A stretch of DNA of 32,345 nucleotides from Candidatus Daviesbacteria bacterium (lineage in GTDB: Bacteria; Patescibacteriota; Microgenomatia; Daviesbacterales; UBA10151). The position numbers and the translations under genes were made by a program. Below the pieces are notes generated by a model. That model was not told where the DNA came from, ran no database searches, and saw nothing but the letters and a program-made list of their open reading frames with translations. The DNA is taken from contig JACPEZ010000016.1 in NCBI GenBank assembly GCA_016183225.1, forward strand, positions 1 to 32,345. Direction: 5' to 3'. Shown here piece by piece: positions 14,817-22,741 of the stretch. The first letter of the stretch is position 1. The number at the start of each line of letters is the position of its first letter.

Positions 14817-15745
14817 GCAGCAGTTTTAAGTTTTACACCGGCTATTCTGGCTGCAATCCTGCCTATCTGACCATTTATTGCCGGGTTATGAATTCGGTCT
14901 GCGATAGATAAAACTACTCTAAGGGGTGGAGGAACATCATTGCGGATGAGCCCAGATGTAGCAACTTGTCCTAATCCCTGATATCCAGCCTGCTCCACTA
15001 TTCCAGTTGCCAAAGTTTGCCGCATTCTCCTGAAGTTAAATCCTAACTTACGAGCCCACCCGGTAGATTGTTGTTGAAGTTCAGGACTGGTTATGTGTCC
15101 GGGCATTAGAAAATTTTCTGTAGCTTCAACAGTGTCTCCTGGTGTGGCAACTCTTTCTCTAAATTGATCATACATCCAACTATGAAACATCTCCTGGGCT
15201 GCCAAATCAGCTAAAGCCTCTCGGAGTACCGGATCCTGCGTATTGTTCCTCATGGCTATATAGAACAGGTGAGTAATAAGCTCCTGTATCCAGCCATAAG
15301 TAGTTGCCTTTCCGGCCGTATAACCTCTACCTATTGGAAAATCTAATTGATCAATTCTGGCAAGATCTCGATCAAGTTCTTCTTCTGATACAGCTCCATA
15401 TGCGATTGCAGCTTGGCGCAGCAATACTCCGTGTTGTGTTTCCTCGGGTAACCAGGTTTTTACTATAAAACGTCTAAGTGATGTCACGCCGTCTCTATCT
15501 GCTGCTTTCAGTATTGGAGCTGCGTATGACTTTGGAGGACGCTCTACTTTAGCAACAAATTCCAAAGCCCGTATTACCGTAGGACTGACTAAATCAGGAT
15601 TAACTTTTCCCCATTGATAGTCGTCTACCTGAAGAGGTCTACGCGTTCTTTTAGTCAAGGCCATTTTTTCATAACCCTCAAGCAGCCCATGCATTTCCTG
15701 ATCAGCCCGTGCTATCTGTTCTCTATATTCTATTGTTGCTGGCAT
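14813..15745 (-). CDS. Acyl-ACP desaturase-like diiron protein
   Basis: A 310-aa ferritin-like diiron protein resembling the acyl-ACP desaturase family (plant stearoyl-ACP desaturase, mycobacterial DesA). The two iron-binding signatures are EETQH (Glu101-Glu102-His105) and EMFH (Glu183-His186), with Glu68 and Glu153 as probable further ligands. No membrane segment. In the family these enzymes desaturate acyl chains carried on ACP. A small CPR cell may act on scavenged or host-derived lipids; this is inference. Codon use appears more GC-rich than in neighbours. It lies 12 nt downstream of a membrane protein gene on the same strand and converges on the old polA end. Confidence 0.75.
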   Translation of the reverse strand: MPATIEYREQIARADQEMHGLLEGYEKMALTKRTRRPLQVDDYQWGKVNPDLVSPTVIRALEFVAKVERPPKSYAAPILKAADRDGVTSLRRFIVKTWLPEETQHGVLLRQAAIAYGAVSEEELDRDLARIDQLDFPIGRGYTAGKATTYGWIQELITHLFYIAMRNNTQDPVLREALADLAAQEMFHSWMYDQFRERVATPGDTVEATENFLMPGHITSPELQQQSTGWARKLGFNFRRMRQTLATGIVEQAGYQGLGQVATSGLIRNDVPPPLRVVLSIADRIHNPAINGQIGRIAARIAGVKLKTAA

Positions 15746-15757
15746 AGTTGATATATT

Positions 15758-16171
15758 TTAACTCATTACCATTTTTTTTACAGGTCGCATTTCGGTTGTG
15801 AATTTTATAAATCCTGTTTTTTCCAGAACATAAAAAATAATCCAGAGCAGGGGATGGAGTAAAAGATTAATGACAGAAGCTATAGATTGGAGGGAAATAA
15901 ATAGAAGTAATGCCAAAACAGCAGGGATAAAATTTAAGTAAGGTTTTATTAAATTTTGTATTTGATCCTTGAGTGTTTGTTTAATTAAATTGGTAGCAGA
16001 ATTTTGTTTGAAAAGTTCAAGCTGCTCTGGGGGCGTAGAAGATTCAATTGGCGCGAATTTTAAAGCAGTATCAATTAAAGAATCAGGGATCCGGAAACCC
16101 TTGCCCGAAGCAACATCTGAAGAGATAACTTTATTAATAGAGAAAAAATGGAGCAAAGATGAGTTTTTCAA
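15758..16171 (-). CDS. Hypothetical membrane protein
   Basis: A 137-aa protein with a soluble N-terminal half and one or two membrane helices in the second half (FIPAVLALLLFISLQSIASVI, LLLHPLLWIIFYVLE). The only plausible start is TTG 16171, directly after an in-frame TAG. TATCAT ends 8 nt before it with a TTTTCA at 17-nt spacing. No family recognised. It probably shares a transcript with the desaturase-like gene 12 nt downstream. Confidence 0.6.
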   Translation of the reverse strand: MKNSSLLHFFSINKVISSDVASGKGFRIPDSLIDTALKFAPIESSTPPEQLELFKQNSATNLIKQTLKDQIQNLIKPYLNFIPAVLALLLFISLQSIASVINLLLHPLLWIIFYVLEKTGFIKFTTEMRPVKKMVMS

Positions 16172-16201
16172 CTACAGGCATGATATACTTTCTATCATAA
16201 C

Positions 16202-17026
16202 ATGAAAATTTTAGTTACACATATTAACCCGCATCTGGATGATATTTTGGCTATTTGGCTTTTTAAAAAATTCCACCCCGAATTTAAAGAAGCCAAAATA
16301 GAGTTTTTATCAGCTGCCAAAAAAGGGGTGACATATCAGGGAAAACCGGTTGACTCTGATCCGGAAGTTATTCATTTTGGCATTGGCAGGGGTAAATTTG
16401 ATGAGCACAAAGGAGATTTAGGGCAAAGTGCCGGATCGCTGGTCTGGCAGGAGATTAAAAATAGCAGTCTTGCCCCCAAAGACGGGATGGAGCTGGGGGC
16501 TTTGGATGAGCTGGTGGCATGGAATAATTTGATTGATACGGGTAAAGCTCCAAATTATGAATTCGCCGAATTTAGCGTCCAGTCATTTCTTCGCCCGCTT
16601 GACAGCAAACCTGAAACCTCTCAAAAAGCTATTGATTTAGGGAGCGAGATTTTAGATAGAATTTTGGAAGTCTTAAAAAAGAAGCAAAGATCCCTGAAAG
16701 ATTGGAACAAAAGAATGGAATTTCAAACCCGCTTTGGCCAAACAAAGGCCATATCTTCGGGAACAGTAGATCGGGCTTTTTGCAAAATGCGGGAAGGGGA
16801 TTTGTTTATAATTTTTAATCCCAAATATCATTCTATCCAGTATTTTACCCCCAAAGACTTGGATCTTGAACCGATTTATCAGCAGGCCAAAAAACTTGAT
16901 CCGGAGGCTGACTGGTATTTTCATCATTCCAAACATATTATTATCTGTGGCTCTCACTCTGCTCCCGGCTCCAAACCCACTAAATTGAGTTTTGAACAGT
17001 TGATTGAACTGGCAAAGAGTGTTTAA
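16202..17026 (+). CDS. MYG1/DHH-like putative phosphoesterase
   Basis: A 274-aa protein. The N-terminus THINPHLDDILAIWLFKKF and the motif HFGIGRGKFDEHKGD resemble the metal-binding segments of MYG1/DHH-type nucleases and phosphoesterases (His/Asp-rich first motif, then a DHH-like motif, here DEH). The C-terminal part (FIIFNPKYHSIQYF, HHSKHIIICGSHSAPGSKPTKLS) recalls the substrate-handling region of that family. An extended -10 (TGATATACT, 16181-16189) lies 12 nt before the ATG. The family call is moderate; substrate unknown. Confidence 0.55.
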   Translation: MKILVTHINPHLDDILAIWLFKKFHPEFKEAKIEFLSAAKKGVTYQGKPVDSDPEVIHFGIGRGKFDEHKGDLGQSAGSLVWQEIKNSSLAPKDGMELGALDELVAWNNLIDTGKAPNYEFAEFSVQSFLRPLDSKPETSQKAIDLGSEILDRILEVLKKKQRSLKDWNKRMEFQTRFGQTKAISSGTVDRAFCKMREGDLFIIFNPKYHSIQYFTPKDLDLEPIYQQAKKLDPEADWYFHHSKHIIICGSHSAPGSKPTKLSFEQLIELAKSV

Positions 17027-17035
17027 TATTAAGTT

Positions 17036-17575
17036 GTGGGACTTATTTTAAACATTGCCATTCGTCTTTCTATCTTTTATTTCCTGGGAGAAGTTTTGCT
17101 ATTTCCGGATGATCCAAGGTTTGCAGGGAAAGCAATACCAATTAGGAATTTTATTATAGTTATTACTTTAAGTTTGTTATTCCCAATTTTGTATTTCTGG
17201 CAAAAGAAATGGGGCAGGTATCCTTTTTGGTGGGATAACCTTTATCTTTCAATATTCTGGTTGGATATGGCAGGAAATTCTTTTAACCTATATGATAGCT
17301 ATTTTTACTTTGATTTAGTTCCACACCTTCACTCCACAGCCGCATTTGCAGCAGTACTTTTAGGAGCCTTTGGATTTTCCTTTTGGGCTGGAGTGGGGCT
17401 TGCCAATATTGTTCATATGCTTTTAGAAGCACAAGAATATTACACGGATGTACTTTTAAAAACTCACAATGTACGGGGAACTTTTGATACAGTTAATGAT
17501 CTGACAGTGGGTCTTTTAGGGACAATTATTTATGGTCTAATTTATCTGGGTCTGACCAGATGGCGTAGAAGATGA
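17036..17575 (+). CDS. Multispanning membrane protein, YjdF/DUF2238-like
   Basis: A 179-aa protein with about five membrane segments. The features LVPHLHSTAAFAAVLLG, MLLEAQEYYTDVLL and GTFDTVNDLTVGLLGT resemble the conserved histidine/glutamate/aspartate pattern of DUF2238 (YjdF) membrane proteins, whose function is unknown. The start is GTG 17036; no ATG is available early enough. It begins 9 nt after the MYG1-like gene, and its TGA overlaps the ATG of the next hydrolase. Confidence 0.65.
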   Translation: MGLILNIAIRLSIFYFLGEVLLFPDDPRFAGKAIPIRNFIIVITLSLLFPILYFWQKKWGRYPFWWDNLYLSIFWLDMAGNSFNLYDSYFYFDLVPHLHSTAAFAAVLLGAFGFSFWAGVGLANIVHMLLEAQEYYTDVLLKTHNVRGTFDTVNDLTVGLLGTIIYGLIYLGLTRWRRR

Positions 17576-18549
17576 AAAAAATAGCCTTAATTCTGCTGGT
17601 GGTGTTACTTTCTGCCGTTATCTTTCAAAAACCACTGGCTACCCATTTAAAAATCATCCTTTTTATCACAGAAGAATTCCCCCAGATTCCCATTAAACCC
17701 TTAGGACTTTTAACTGGTCGGCCCATCCATCAAAAAGTAGAGTTAAATTCATCCAGTGGCAAAATAGTTGGAGATTTATTCATACCCATAACTCCCTTAA
17801 ACCAAAATCCTTCTATTATCTTGGCAATGGGCATTAAAACATCCGAGAAAGATAAACCGATTCTTTTGCATTTTGGGCAGACTTTAGCCCGTCTGGGATA
17901 TATGACATTTTGGCCAAGGCTTGAAGTTTTAGATAAGGGAGAATCCTTGCCTGAAGAAGCAGAAACTTTTATAGAGGCTTTTAAATATCTTGAAGAGAGA
18001 TCAGCAAGAATATCTTTTGTAGGTTTTTCAGTTGGTTCTTCAACTGCCTTTATTGCTGCAAGTAATCCCGAGATTGCAGATAAGGTGCATTCTTTAGTAT
18101 TTTTTGGAGGATATTTTGATCTTTTTGATTATTTAATGGCTCTATCTTCAAAGATGATAGTTAATGGGGAAAAAGTCCCTTGGGAGCCTGTCCAGGACGC
18201 AATAGATCATACCGGCGGGCTCTTGGGACTTGCAGGAATTAAACTTGAGGAATTTAAGTCTGGTAATTTGGATTATGGGCAAGAATCAAAGTACCAATCA
18301 TTACTTCGTTTTTCACCAAGCCAAAAAATTAAAGATTTTAAGGGTAAAATTTTTATACTTCATGATAAATCAGATAGTTATGTGCCGTACACAGAGTCTA
18401 TAAAACTTTTTAAGGCTTTGCCTAAAAATCAGATTGCGGCCTATCACATATCCGATCTTTTTGAGCACGTTCAGCCAAACAGGCCAATAAATATTTTTGA
18501 GCTTGTCAAACTTTATGGATTTTTGTATAAAGTATTAAGTTCTCTTTAA
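17572..18549 (+). CDS. Membrane-anchored alpha/beta hydrolase
   Basis: A 325-aa protein with an N-terminal hydrophobic anchor or signal (IALILLVVLLSAVIF). The hydrolase core follows: nucleophile elbow GFSVGS, acid in LHDKSDSYVP, histidine in FEHVQP. This dienelactone-hydrolase-like architecture suggests an ester or lactone substrate on the outer face of the membrane, but nothing identifies it. Start ATG overlaps the upstream stop (ATGA). Its end overlaps the convergent cupin gene by 4 nt. Confidence 0.8.
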   Translation: MKKIALILLVVLLSAVIFQKPLATHLKIILFITEEFPQIPIKPLGLLTGRPIHQKVELNSSSGKIVGDLFIPITPLNQNPSIILAMGIKTSEKDKPILLHFGQTLARLGYMTFWPRLEVLDKGESLPEEAETFIEAFKYLEERSARISFVGFSVGSSTAFIAASNPEIADKVHSLVFFGGYFDLFDYLMALSSKMIVNGEKVPWEPVQDAIDHTGGLLGLAGIKLEEFKSGNLDYGQESKYQSLLRFSPSQKIKDFKGKIFILHDKSDSYVPYTESIKLFKALPKNQIAAYHISDLFEHVQPNRPINIFELVKLYGFLYKVLSSL

Positions 18550-18926
18550 ACATTGACAGTTTTTCCGCCCTCGCCGGTAACAACTCCCATGGCCAAATAA
18601 TCTATGTCTTCATCCGAGAGATTTTCGAAAGTGTGAATTTCTCCCTCTTTGGCAATGACTAAATCTCCTTTTTCCAAAATGGCCTCATCCTGACCTATTT
18701 TTGCTTTGACTTTACCATTCATAATGATAAAAACTTCCATCATCTGTTCATGGTAATGGGGGGTAAAAGTTTTACTTTTGGGCAATCTGGCCCAGTTGAT
18801 CATCTGTACCCGGCCCGCAGGCAAATCATCCCTTTTTAGTAATACTTTTTTCAAAGCTCCGGGATCTTTTGGGTCTTCATGGGAAGCCGGAATAAAATTT
18901 AAGTTCTTGAAATGGACTATTTTCAT
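18546..18926 (-). CDS. Cupin-domain protein
   Basis: A 126-aa single-domain cupin. Motif 1 is TPHYHEQMMEVFIIMNGKVK (His-x-His and Glu metal ligands) and motif 2 is GDLVIAKEGEIHTFEN with the last His. Cupins of this size are metal-dependent isomerases, dioxygenases or sensors; no specific role is indicated. Its ATG lies 8 nt from a TATAAT on the minus strand, part of a palindrome shared with the divergent gene. Confidence 0.85.
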   Translation of the reverse strand: MKIVHFKNLNFIPASHEDPKDPGALKKVLLKRDDLPAGRVQMINWARLPKSKTFTPHYHEQMMEVFIIMNGKVKAKIGQDEAILEKGDLVIAKEGEIHTFENLSDEDIDYLAMGVVTGEGGKTVNV

Positions 18927-18940
18927 AGGATATAATTATA
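18907..18940. promoter_or_regulatory. Bidirectional promoter on a palindromic -10
   Basis: TATAATTATA (18931-18940) is a perfect palindrome giving TATAAT on both strands. The plus ATG (18945) and minus ATG (18926) each lie exactly 8 nt from their -10. Plus strand also has TTGAAA (18907-18912) at 18-nt spacing. The minus -35 is weak. Both transcripts would be leaderless. Confidence 0.65.
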
Positions 18941-18944
18941 CCCT

Positions 18945-19115
18945 ATGTGTTACAACTGCGGATGCGGAGTGCCCAATGACGATATGGGCAATCCGGATAA
19001 TATTACAGAGGAGACTGTTAAAAAGGCTGCCAAAGCTTCGGGTCAAAGCGTGGAAGAAGCCAAAAAGAACATGCTGGAAGAGCTAAAAAAACAACTGGGG
19101 CAAAAAAGTCAGTAA
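18945..19115 (+). CDS. Cys-rich mini-protein (MCYNCGCG...)
   Basis: A 56-aa protein starting MCYNCGCGVPNDDMG, with three cysteines in the first seven residues, then a charged helical part (ETVKKAAKASGQSVEEAKKNMLEELKKQLG). The Cys cluster suggests metal binding or redox chemistry. I recall similar short proteins from CPR genomes but know of no function. Promoter TTGAAA-N18-TATAAT with ATG 8 nt later supports it as a genuine gene. Confidence 0.75.
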   Translation: MCYNCGCGVPNDDMGNPDNITEETVKKAAKASGQSVEEAKKNMLEELKKQLGQKSQ

Positions 19116-19123
19116 TCGGTAAT

Positions 19124-19152
19124 TTGAATCCAAAGTAAAGCTGCTATATAAT
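19124..19152 (+). promoter_or_regulatory. Promoter of the secreted-protein gene
   Basis: TTGAAT (19124-19129), 17-nt spacer, TATAAT (19147-19152), then 8 nt to ATG 19161: a leaderless layout. Confidence 0.6.
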
Positions 19153-19160
19153 GAGCAGTC

Positions 19161-19871
19161 ATGAGAATTGATGCTCAAAAGACACTAGGTTTGGTATCTG
19201 CTTTAGCGATTGCTGCTGAGGCCTGTAGTTCTGTTCATCCTTCTGAGGCAATCACTATTCCGGAACAATGCAGGAGGATAAATACTGAAGCTTTAAGACC
19301 GCCAACCTTAAGTAGACAGTCAGTCATCACCTATCCAGGAGGGGCGATCATTAATCAAGCTGGGAGTATGGTGGATTTGTCTGTCAACATCCCCACTCTG
19401 CTACGAATTAATAACTCGCCTGATCTAGCTTTAAATTTCACTCCAGATACTCAAAATTTCACTTACTTTTTTGCGGGAAGTTTTAGACGGCCTGATGCGA
19501 GAGAACAGATCGTAGAGTTTATTAAACGAGATAGGACCTATTTGCTCTATAGATATTGTCAGGAACAGGGTGTGGCATCAGGTAGAGCGCGCTTTAGCGT
19601 AATATCCGTGGCAGATGAGTTCAAAACAGTACAGGTTGACAACCCGCGGACGTATCCGCTAACAGATCCGTTTTGGACAAGGGCATTGACGGTGCAATTT
19701 GCTTTGTCCTATGCGGCAAGAACCAAGGCAAGTACTCATGATCCGGAGCAGATCCCGACAGAGACCCCACCTCTTTCCTCTCAAGAAAGAGTAGTCCTGA
19801 TAGGATTAGGATTACCATTTTCCATTACTCGATTGAATCCAGCGCTACTGTCCCCCGTAAGATTTGATTAA
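19161..19871 (+). CDS. Hypothetical exported protein
   Basis: A 236-aa protein with an N-terminal signal-like stretch (LGLVSALAIAAEACSSV). A Cys at residue 22 follows, but AEAC is not a canonical lipobox. The rest is strand- and Pro/Thr-rich with no family I recognise: YPGGAIINQAGSMVDLSVNI near residue 60, and a hydrophobic segment near the C-terminus. Codon use is somewhat more GC-rich than in neighbours. It has a good leaderless promoter. Confidence 0.6.
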   Translation: MRIDAQKTLGLVSALAIAAEACSSVHPSEAITIPEQCRRINTEALRPPTLSRQSVITYPGGAIINQAGSMVDLSVNIPTLLRINNSPDLALNFTPDTQNFTYFFAGSFRRPDAREQIVEFIKRDRTYLLYRYCQEQGVASGRARFSVISVADEFKTVQVDNPRTYPLTDPFWTRALTVQFALSYAARTKASTHDPEQIPTETPPLSSQERVVLIGLGLPFSITRLNPALLSPVRFD

Positions 19872-19904
19872 AAAATTTATCTTCAAAATGATACAATTGA
19901 TGGA

Positions 19905-21023
19905 ATGAAAGTAGCCTTGGTTCATGATTATTTAAGGGAATATGGTGGTGCTGAAAGAGTATTGGAAGTTTTACATGAGATTTGGCCTGATGCTCCCATT
20001 TTTACTGCTTATCTCAATTTAGATGCCATGGGGGAGAATGGGAAGCGTTTTAAGGATTGGGATATAAGACCTTCCTGGTTTCAAAAATTCCCCTTTGCCA
20101 AAAGATTGCTTTCCCCATTTAGAATCTTCGGCCCTATGATGTTTGAAAGTTTTGATCTGTCAGATTACGATCTGGTCATCTCCTCTTCTTCTGCCACCCA
20201 TTTGGCCAAATCAGTTATCACCAAACCGGAAACTCTCCACATAAGCTATATCCATACGCCGCCCCGATTTTTATATGGCTATACCACTTCTTTTAATTAT
20301 AAAAAGCACTGGTGGACCAGAATTGGGGGAGAGATCATAAACCATTTTATGAGAATTTATGATTTTGAGGTCAGCCAGCGGCCGGATATTCTGGTAGCTA
20401 ATTCTAAAAATGTGCAGGCCAGAATTAAGAAATTTTATAGAAGAGATAGTATAATAATTTATCCGCCGGTTACCCTCCCTGTCATTCCGAGGAATCTCAA
20501 GACTAAAAAAAACTATTTTTTGACAGTTGGGAGATTGGTGAGGGGAAAGGGTGTGGATGTAATAGTAGAAGCGTGTACCAGATTAAATCTACCTCTAAAA
20601 ATAGTTGGTACTGGTCCCGAGTTCGACAATATCAAATATCAAATATCAAAAATCAAAAATATTGAACTATTGGGGCAGGTTAGCGACGAAGAGCTGGCCA
20701 GATTATATGCCGGAGCTAAGGCTACCATTGTGGCGAGCGAAGATGAAGATTTTGGCATTGTACCGGTGGAATCAATGGCATATGGCACTCCTGTAATTGC
20801 TCCAAAAGCGGGCGGATTTCTGGAAACAGTGATAGCAGGCCAAACCGGTGAATTTTTCAATAACAATAATGACGCGGCCGCGCAGTTAATGAAAGTTTTA
20901 CAAAATTTTGATCCTAAAAAATACAGGGCAGAGGATTGCCGGAAACAGGCCCAAAAATTTTCCAAGGAAAGATTTAAAAAAGAAATTTGGGAATTAATTG
21001 ACAAAAATTTACGAGTAAGTTAG
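19905..21023 (+). CDS. Family 4 (GT-B) glycosyltransferase
   Basis: A 372-aa retaining glycosyltransferase of the GT4 type. N-terminal domain: VALVHDYLREYGGAERVL (the GGAER acceptor-side loop) and HISYIHTPPRFLYGY. C-terminal nucleotide-sugar domain: FLTVGRLVRGKGVDVIVEA, GTGPE, and the EX7E region EDFGIVPVESMAYGTPVIA. It is likely involved in surface polysaccharide or glycolipid synthesis. TACAAT (19892-19897) lies 7 nt before the ATG. A heptamer repeat (20628-20655) replaces the variable loop after GTGPEFD. Confidence 0.92.
   Translation: MKVALVHDYLREYGGAERVLEVLHEIWPDAPIFTAYLNLDAMGENGKRFKDWDIRPSWFQKFPFAKRLLSPFRIFGPMMFESFDLSDYDLVISSSSATHLAKSVITKPETLHISYIHTPPRFLYGYTTSFNYKKHWWTRIGGEIINHFMRIYDFEVSQRPDILVANSKNVQARIKKFYRRDSIIIYPPVTLPVIPRNLKTKKNYFLTVGRLVRGKGVDVIVEACTRLNLPLKIVGTGPEFDNIKYQISKIKNIELLGQVSDEELARLYAGAKATIVASEDEDFGIVPVESMAYGTPVIAPKAGGFLETVIAGQTGEFFNNNNDAAAQLMKVLQNFDPKKYRAEDCRKQAQKFSKERFKKEIWELIDKNLRVS
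20628..20655 (+). repeat. Heptanucleotide tandem repeat inside the GT4 gene
   Basis: AATATCA three times then AAAATCA, encoding NIKYQISKI between GTGPEF and NIELLGQVSDEEL. The region is a variable loop in GT4 enzymes, and the frame is kept. Confidence 0.75.
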
Positions 21024-21032
21024 TGTAGTTTT

Positions 21033-21980
21033 ATGCTTCAAACTATTATTTCCCGCCTCCTTGCTTCTACTAAAGGCATTCTGGCTGCTGATGAATCTTC
21101 TAAAACCATCCAAAAAAGGTTTGATAAAATTGGCTTGCAATCTACCCCGGAAACAAATCTGGCCTACAGAAAAATGCTTTTTACCACTCCCGGAGTGGAG
21201 GAGTTTTTATCGGGTGTGATTTTATACGATGAAACCATCAGGCAGGAAATTGATGGTGTACCTGTCCCGCAGTATCTGGAAAAAAGAGGCATTTTGCCCG
21301 GCATTAAAGTTGATCAGGGGATAGTAGACGAGATTACTACTGGTCTTGATGGGTTAAGCGAGCGTTTAACCGAATATAGGAATCTGGGGGCAAAGTTTGC
21401 CAAATGGCGGGCAGTTATCGTTGCAAACCAGGAAGATGCTTTTATTGAGAAAAACGCTGAAAACTTGGCAAAATATGCCAGTCTCTGTCAGGAACAGGAT
21501 ATTGTGCCAATTGTAGAGCCTGAAGTGTTGATGGACGGGGATCATGATCTGCAGAAATGCCAAGAAGTAACAGCTAAAACCTTGAAAACAGTTTTTGCCA
21601 AACTGGTTGGGCAGGGAGTAGTTTTGGAAGGAGTGATCTTAAAGCCAAACATGGTCATTTCCGGAAAAGATGCTCCCAACAAAGCCAGCCCCAAAGAAAT
21701 AGCAGAGGCCACAGTCAAAACTTTTCTGGAAGTAGTGCCAACGCAAGTGCCGGGGATAGTTTTTCTCTCGGGTGGCCAGACACCTGATGAAGCCACGGAA
21801 AATCTGGCTGCCATTAATAAAATTGGCGGTCCATGGCAATTAAGTTTTTCCTATGGCCGGGCTTTGCAGGATGAAGCCCTAAAAGCATGGGCCGGGAAAG
21901 AAGAAAATGTAGAAGCAGCCCAAAAAGCCTTTTTTGACCGGTGCAAAAAAGTCTCCCTTGCCCGTCAAGGAAAACTCTAA
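21033..21980 (+). CDS. Class I fructose-bisphosphate aldolase
   Basis: A 315-aa Schiff-base aldolase of glycolysis and gluconeogenesis, interconverting fructose-1,6-bisphosphate with DHAP and G3P. Family features are clear: GILAADESSKTIQKRFD, GVILYDETIRQ, FAKWRAVI, VPIVEPEVLMDGDHD, LEGVILKPNMV with the Schiff-base Lys, GIVFLSGGQTPDEATENL and LSFSYGRALQ. Length is slightly shorter than animal enzymes. It starts 9 nt after the GT4 gene and is followed without a gap by a broken transporter gene. Confidence 0.95.
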   Translation: MLQTIISRLLASTKGILAADESSKTIQKRFDKIGLQSTPETNLAYRKMLFTTPGVEEFLSGVILYDETIRQEIDGVPVPQYLEKRGILPGIKVDQGIVDEITTGLDGLSERLTEYRNLGAKFAKWRAVIVANQEDAFIEKNAENLAKYASLCQEQDIVPIVEPEVLMDGDHDLQKCQEVTAKTLKTVFAKLVGQGVVLEGVILKPNMVISGKDAPNKASPKEIAEATVKTFLEVVPTQVPGIVFLSGGQTPDEATENLAAINKIGGPWQLSFSYGRALQDEALKAWAGKEENVEAAQKAFFDRCKKVSLARQGKL

Positions 21981-22734
21981 ATGCCAGCCATATTTTTTGC
22001 CTTTTTATCATATTTTTCTTGGGGAACAGGAGTATTTGCAGAAGCGATTGTGGCCCGAAAATTAAATTCCTACTCCCTTGTTTTTTGGAGCGCTTTTTTC
22101 AGGGACTTTAGTTTATTTTGAGGCACTCAAGCGAGCTAACCGGGCACTGGTTGGAACAATTGCTTCGTCTTTCCCCTTTGTCACAGTTATAGCATCTTTT
22201 TTATTTTTGGGAGAGCGGATTTCTCTTACCCAGTCAGGGGCAATATTGATAATTTTTGCAGGACTTATTCTTTCCATAGTAAGTTTGAAAACAATCAATA
22301 AGAAATTGGTGGTCAACAACGGGTTAATATTGGCAGGGGTAACTATGGTGAGTTGGGGATTGTACTTTGCCTTTCTGAAGATTATTGTTGCCAAAGTTGG
22401 CTGGTTTTGGCCCAATTATATCCCCTTTATATTTTTCCCAGCGGTGCTTTTTTACATGAGAGCAAGAGGGATTAAGTTGGAGAAGGTTACAAAAAATAAG
22501 GCATTCCTCATTTTAGTTATTGCAACAGTGCTTGTTCGTCTGGCAGAATTTGCCTATAGCCTGGGCATAAGTTATGGTCAGGTAGCCATTGTGGCTCCCA
22601 TTGCAGGAGCCAATCCCACCCTTTTTGTCCTTTTGTCCTTTTTAATTTTTAAAGACCCAATTACCAGACAGCAAATTGCAGGGATTATTACTACTTTAAT
22701 CGGTATTGTGCTGCTGTCTGTATTTAGTGTATAA
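21981..22734 (+). pseudogene. Broken EamA/DMT-family transporter
   Basis: The gene starts at ATG 21981 (MPAIFFAFLSYFSWGTGVFAE ... SYSLVFWS, the first EamA helix) but runs into TGA at 22119. The remainder continues in the +1 frame from about 22078 (ALFSGTLVYFEALKRANRALVG ... to the stop at 22734). Between the two parts roughly 40 residues (second and third membrane helices) of a typical EamA repeat are missing. So a deletion plus frameshift is the simplest reading, near the T-rich tracts 22081-22099. The second repeat (LILAGVTMVSWGLYFAFLKII ...) is intact. A sequencing error could explain the frameshift but not the missing helices. Confidence 0.7.
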
Positions 22735-22741
22735 CTTTGTT

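Noticed and set aside
14714-14911. ORF crossing the end of DUF2283 and the polA relic
   Set aside because: It overlaps DUF2283 and the antisense desaturase gene, has no start signal and no recognisable domain.
20605-21004. Alternative-frame and antisense ORFs inside the GT4 gene
   Set aside because: They are shadows of the GT4 frame, which carries the conserved GTGPE and EDFGIVPVES motifs.
22706-22741. Longer Fpg start at 22706
   Set aside because: Fpg needs Pro2 as the catalytic N-terminus, so translation must begin at ATG 22742.
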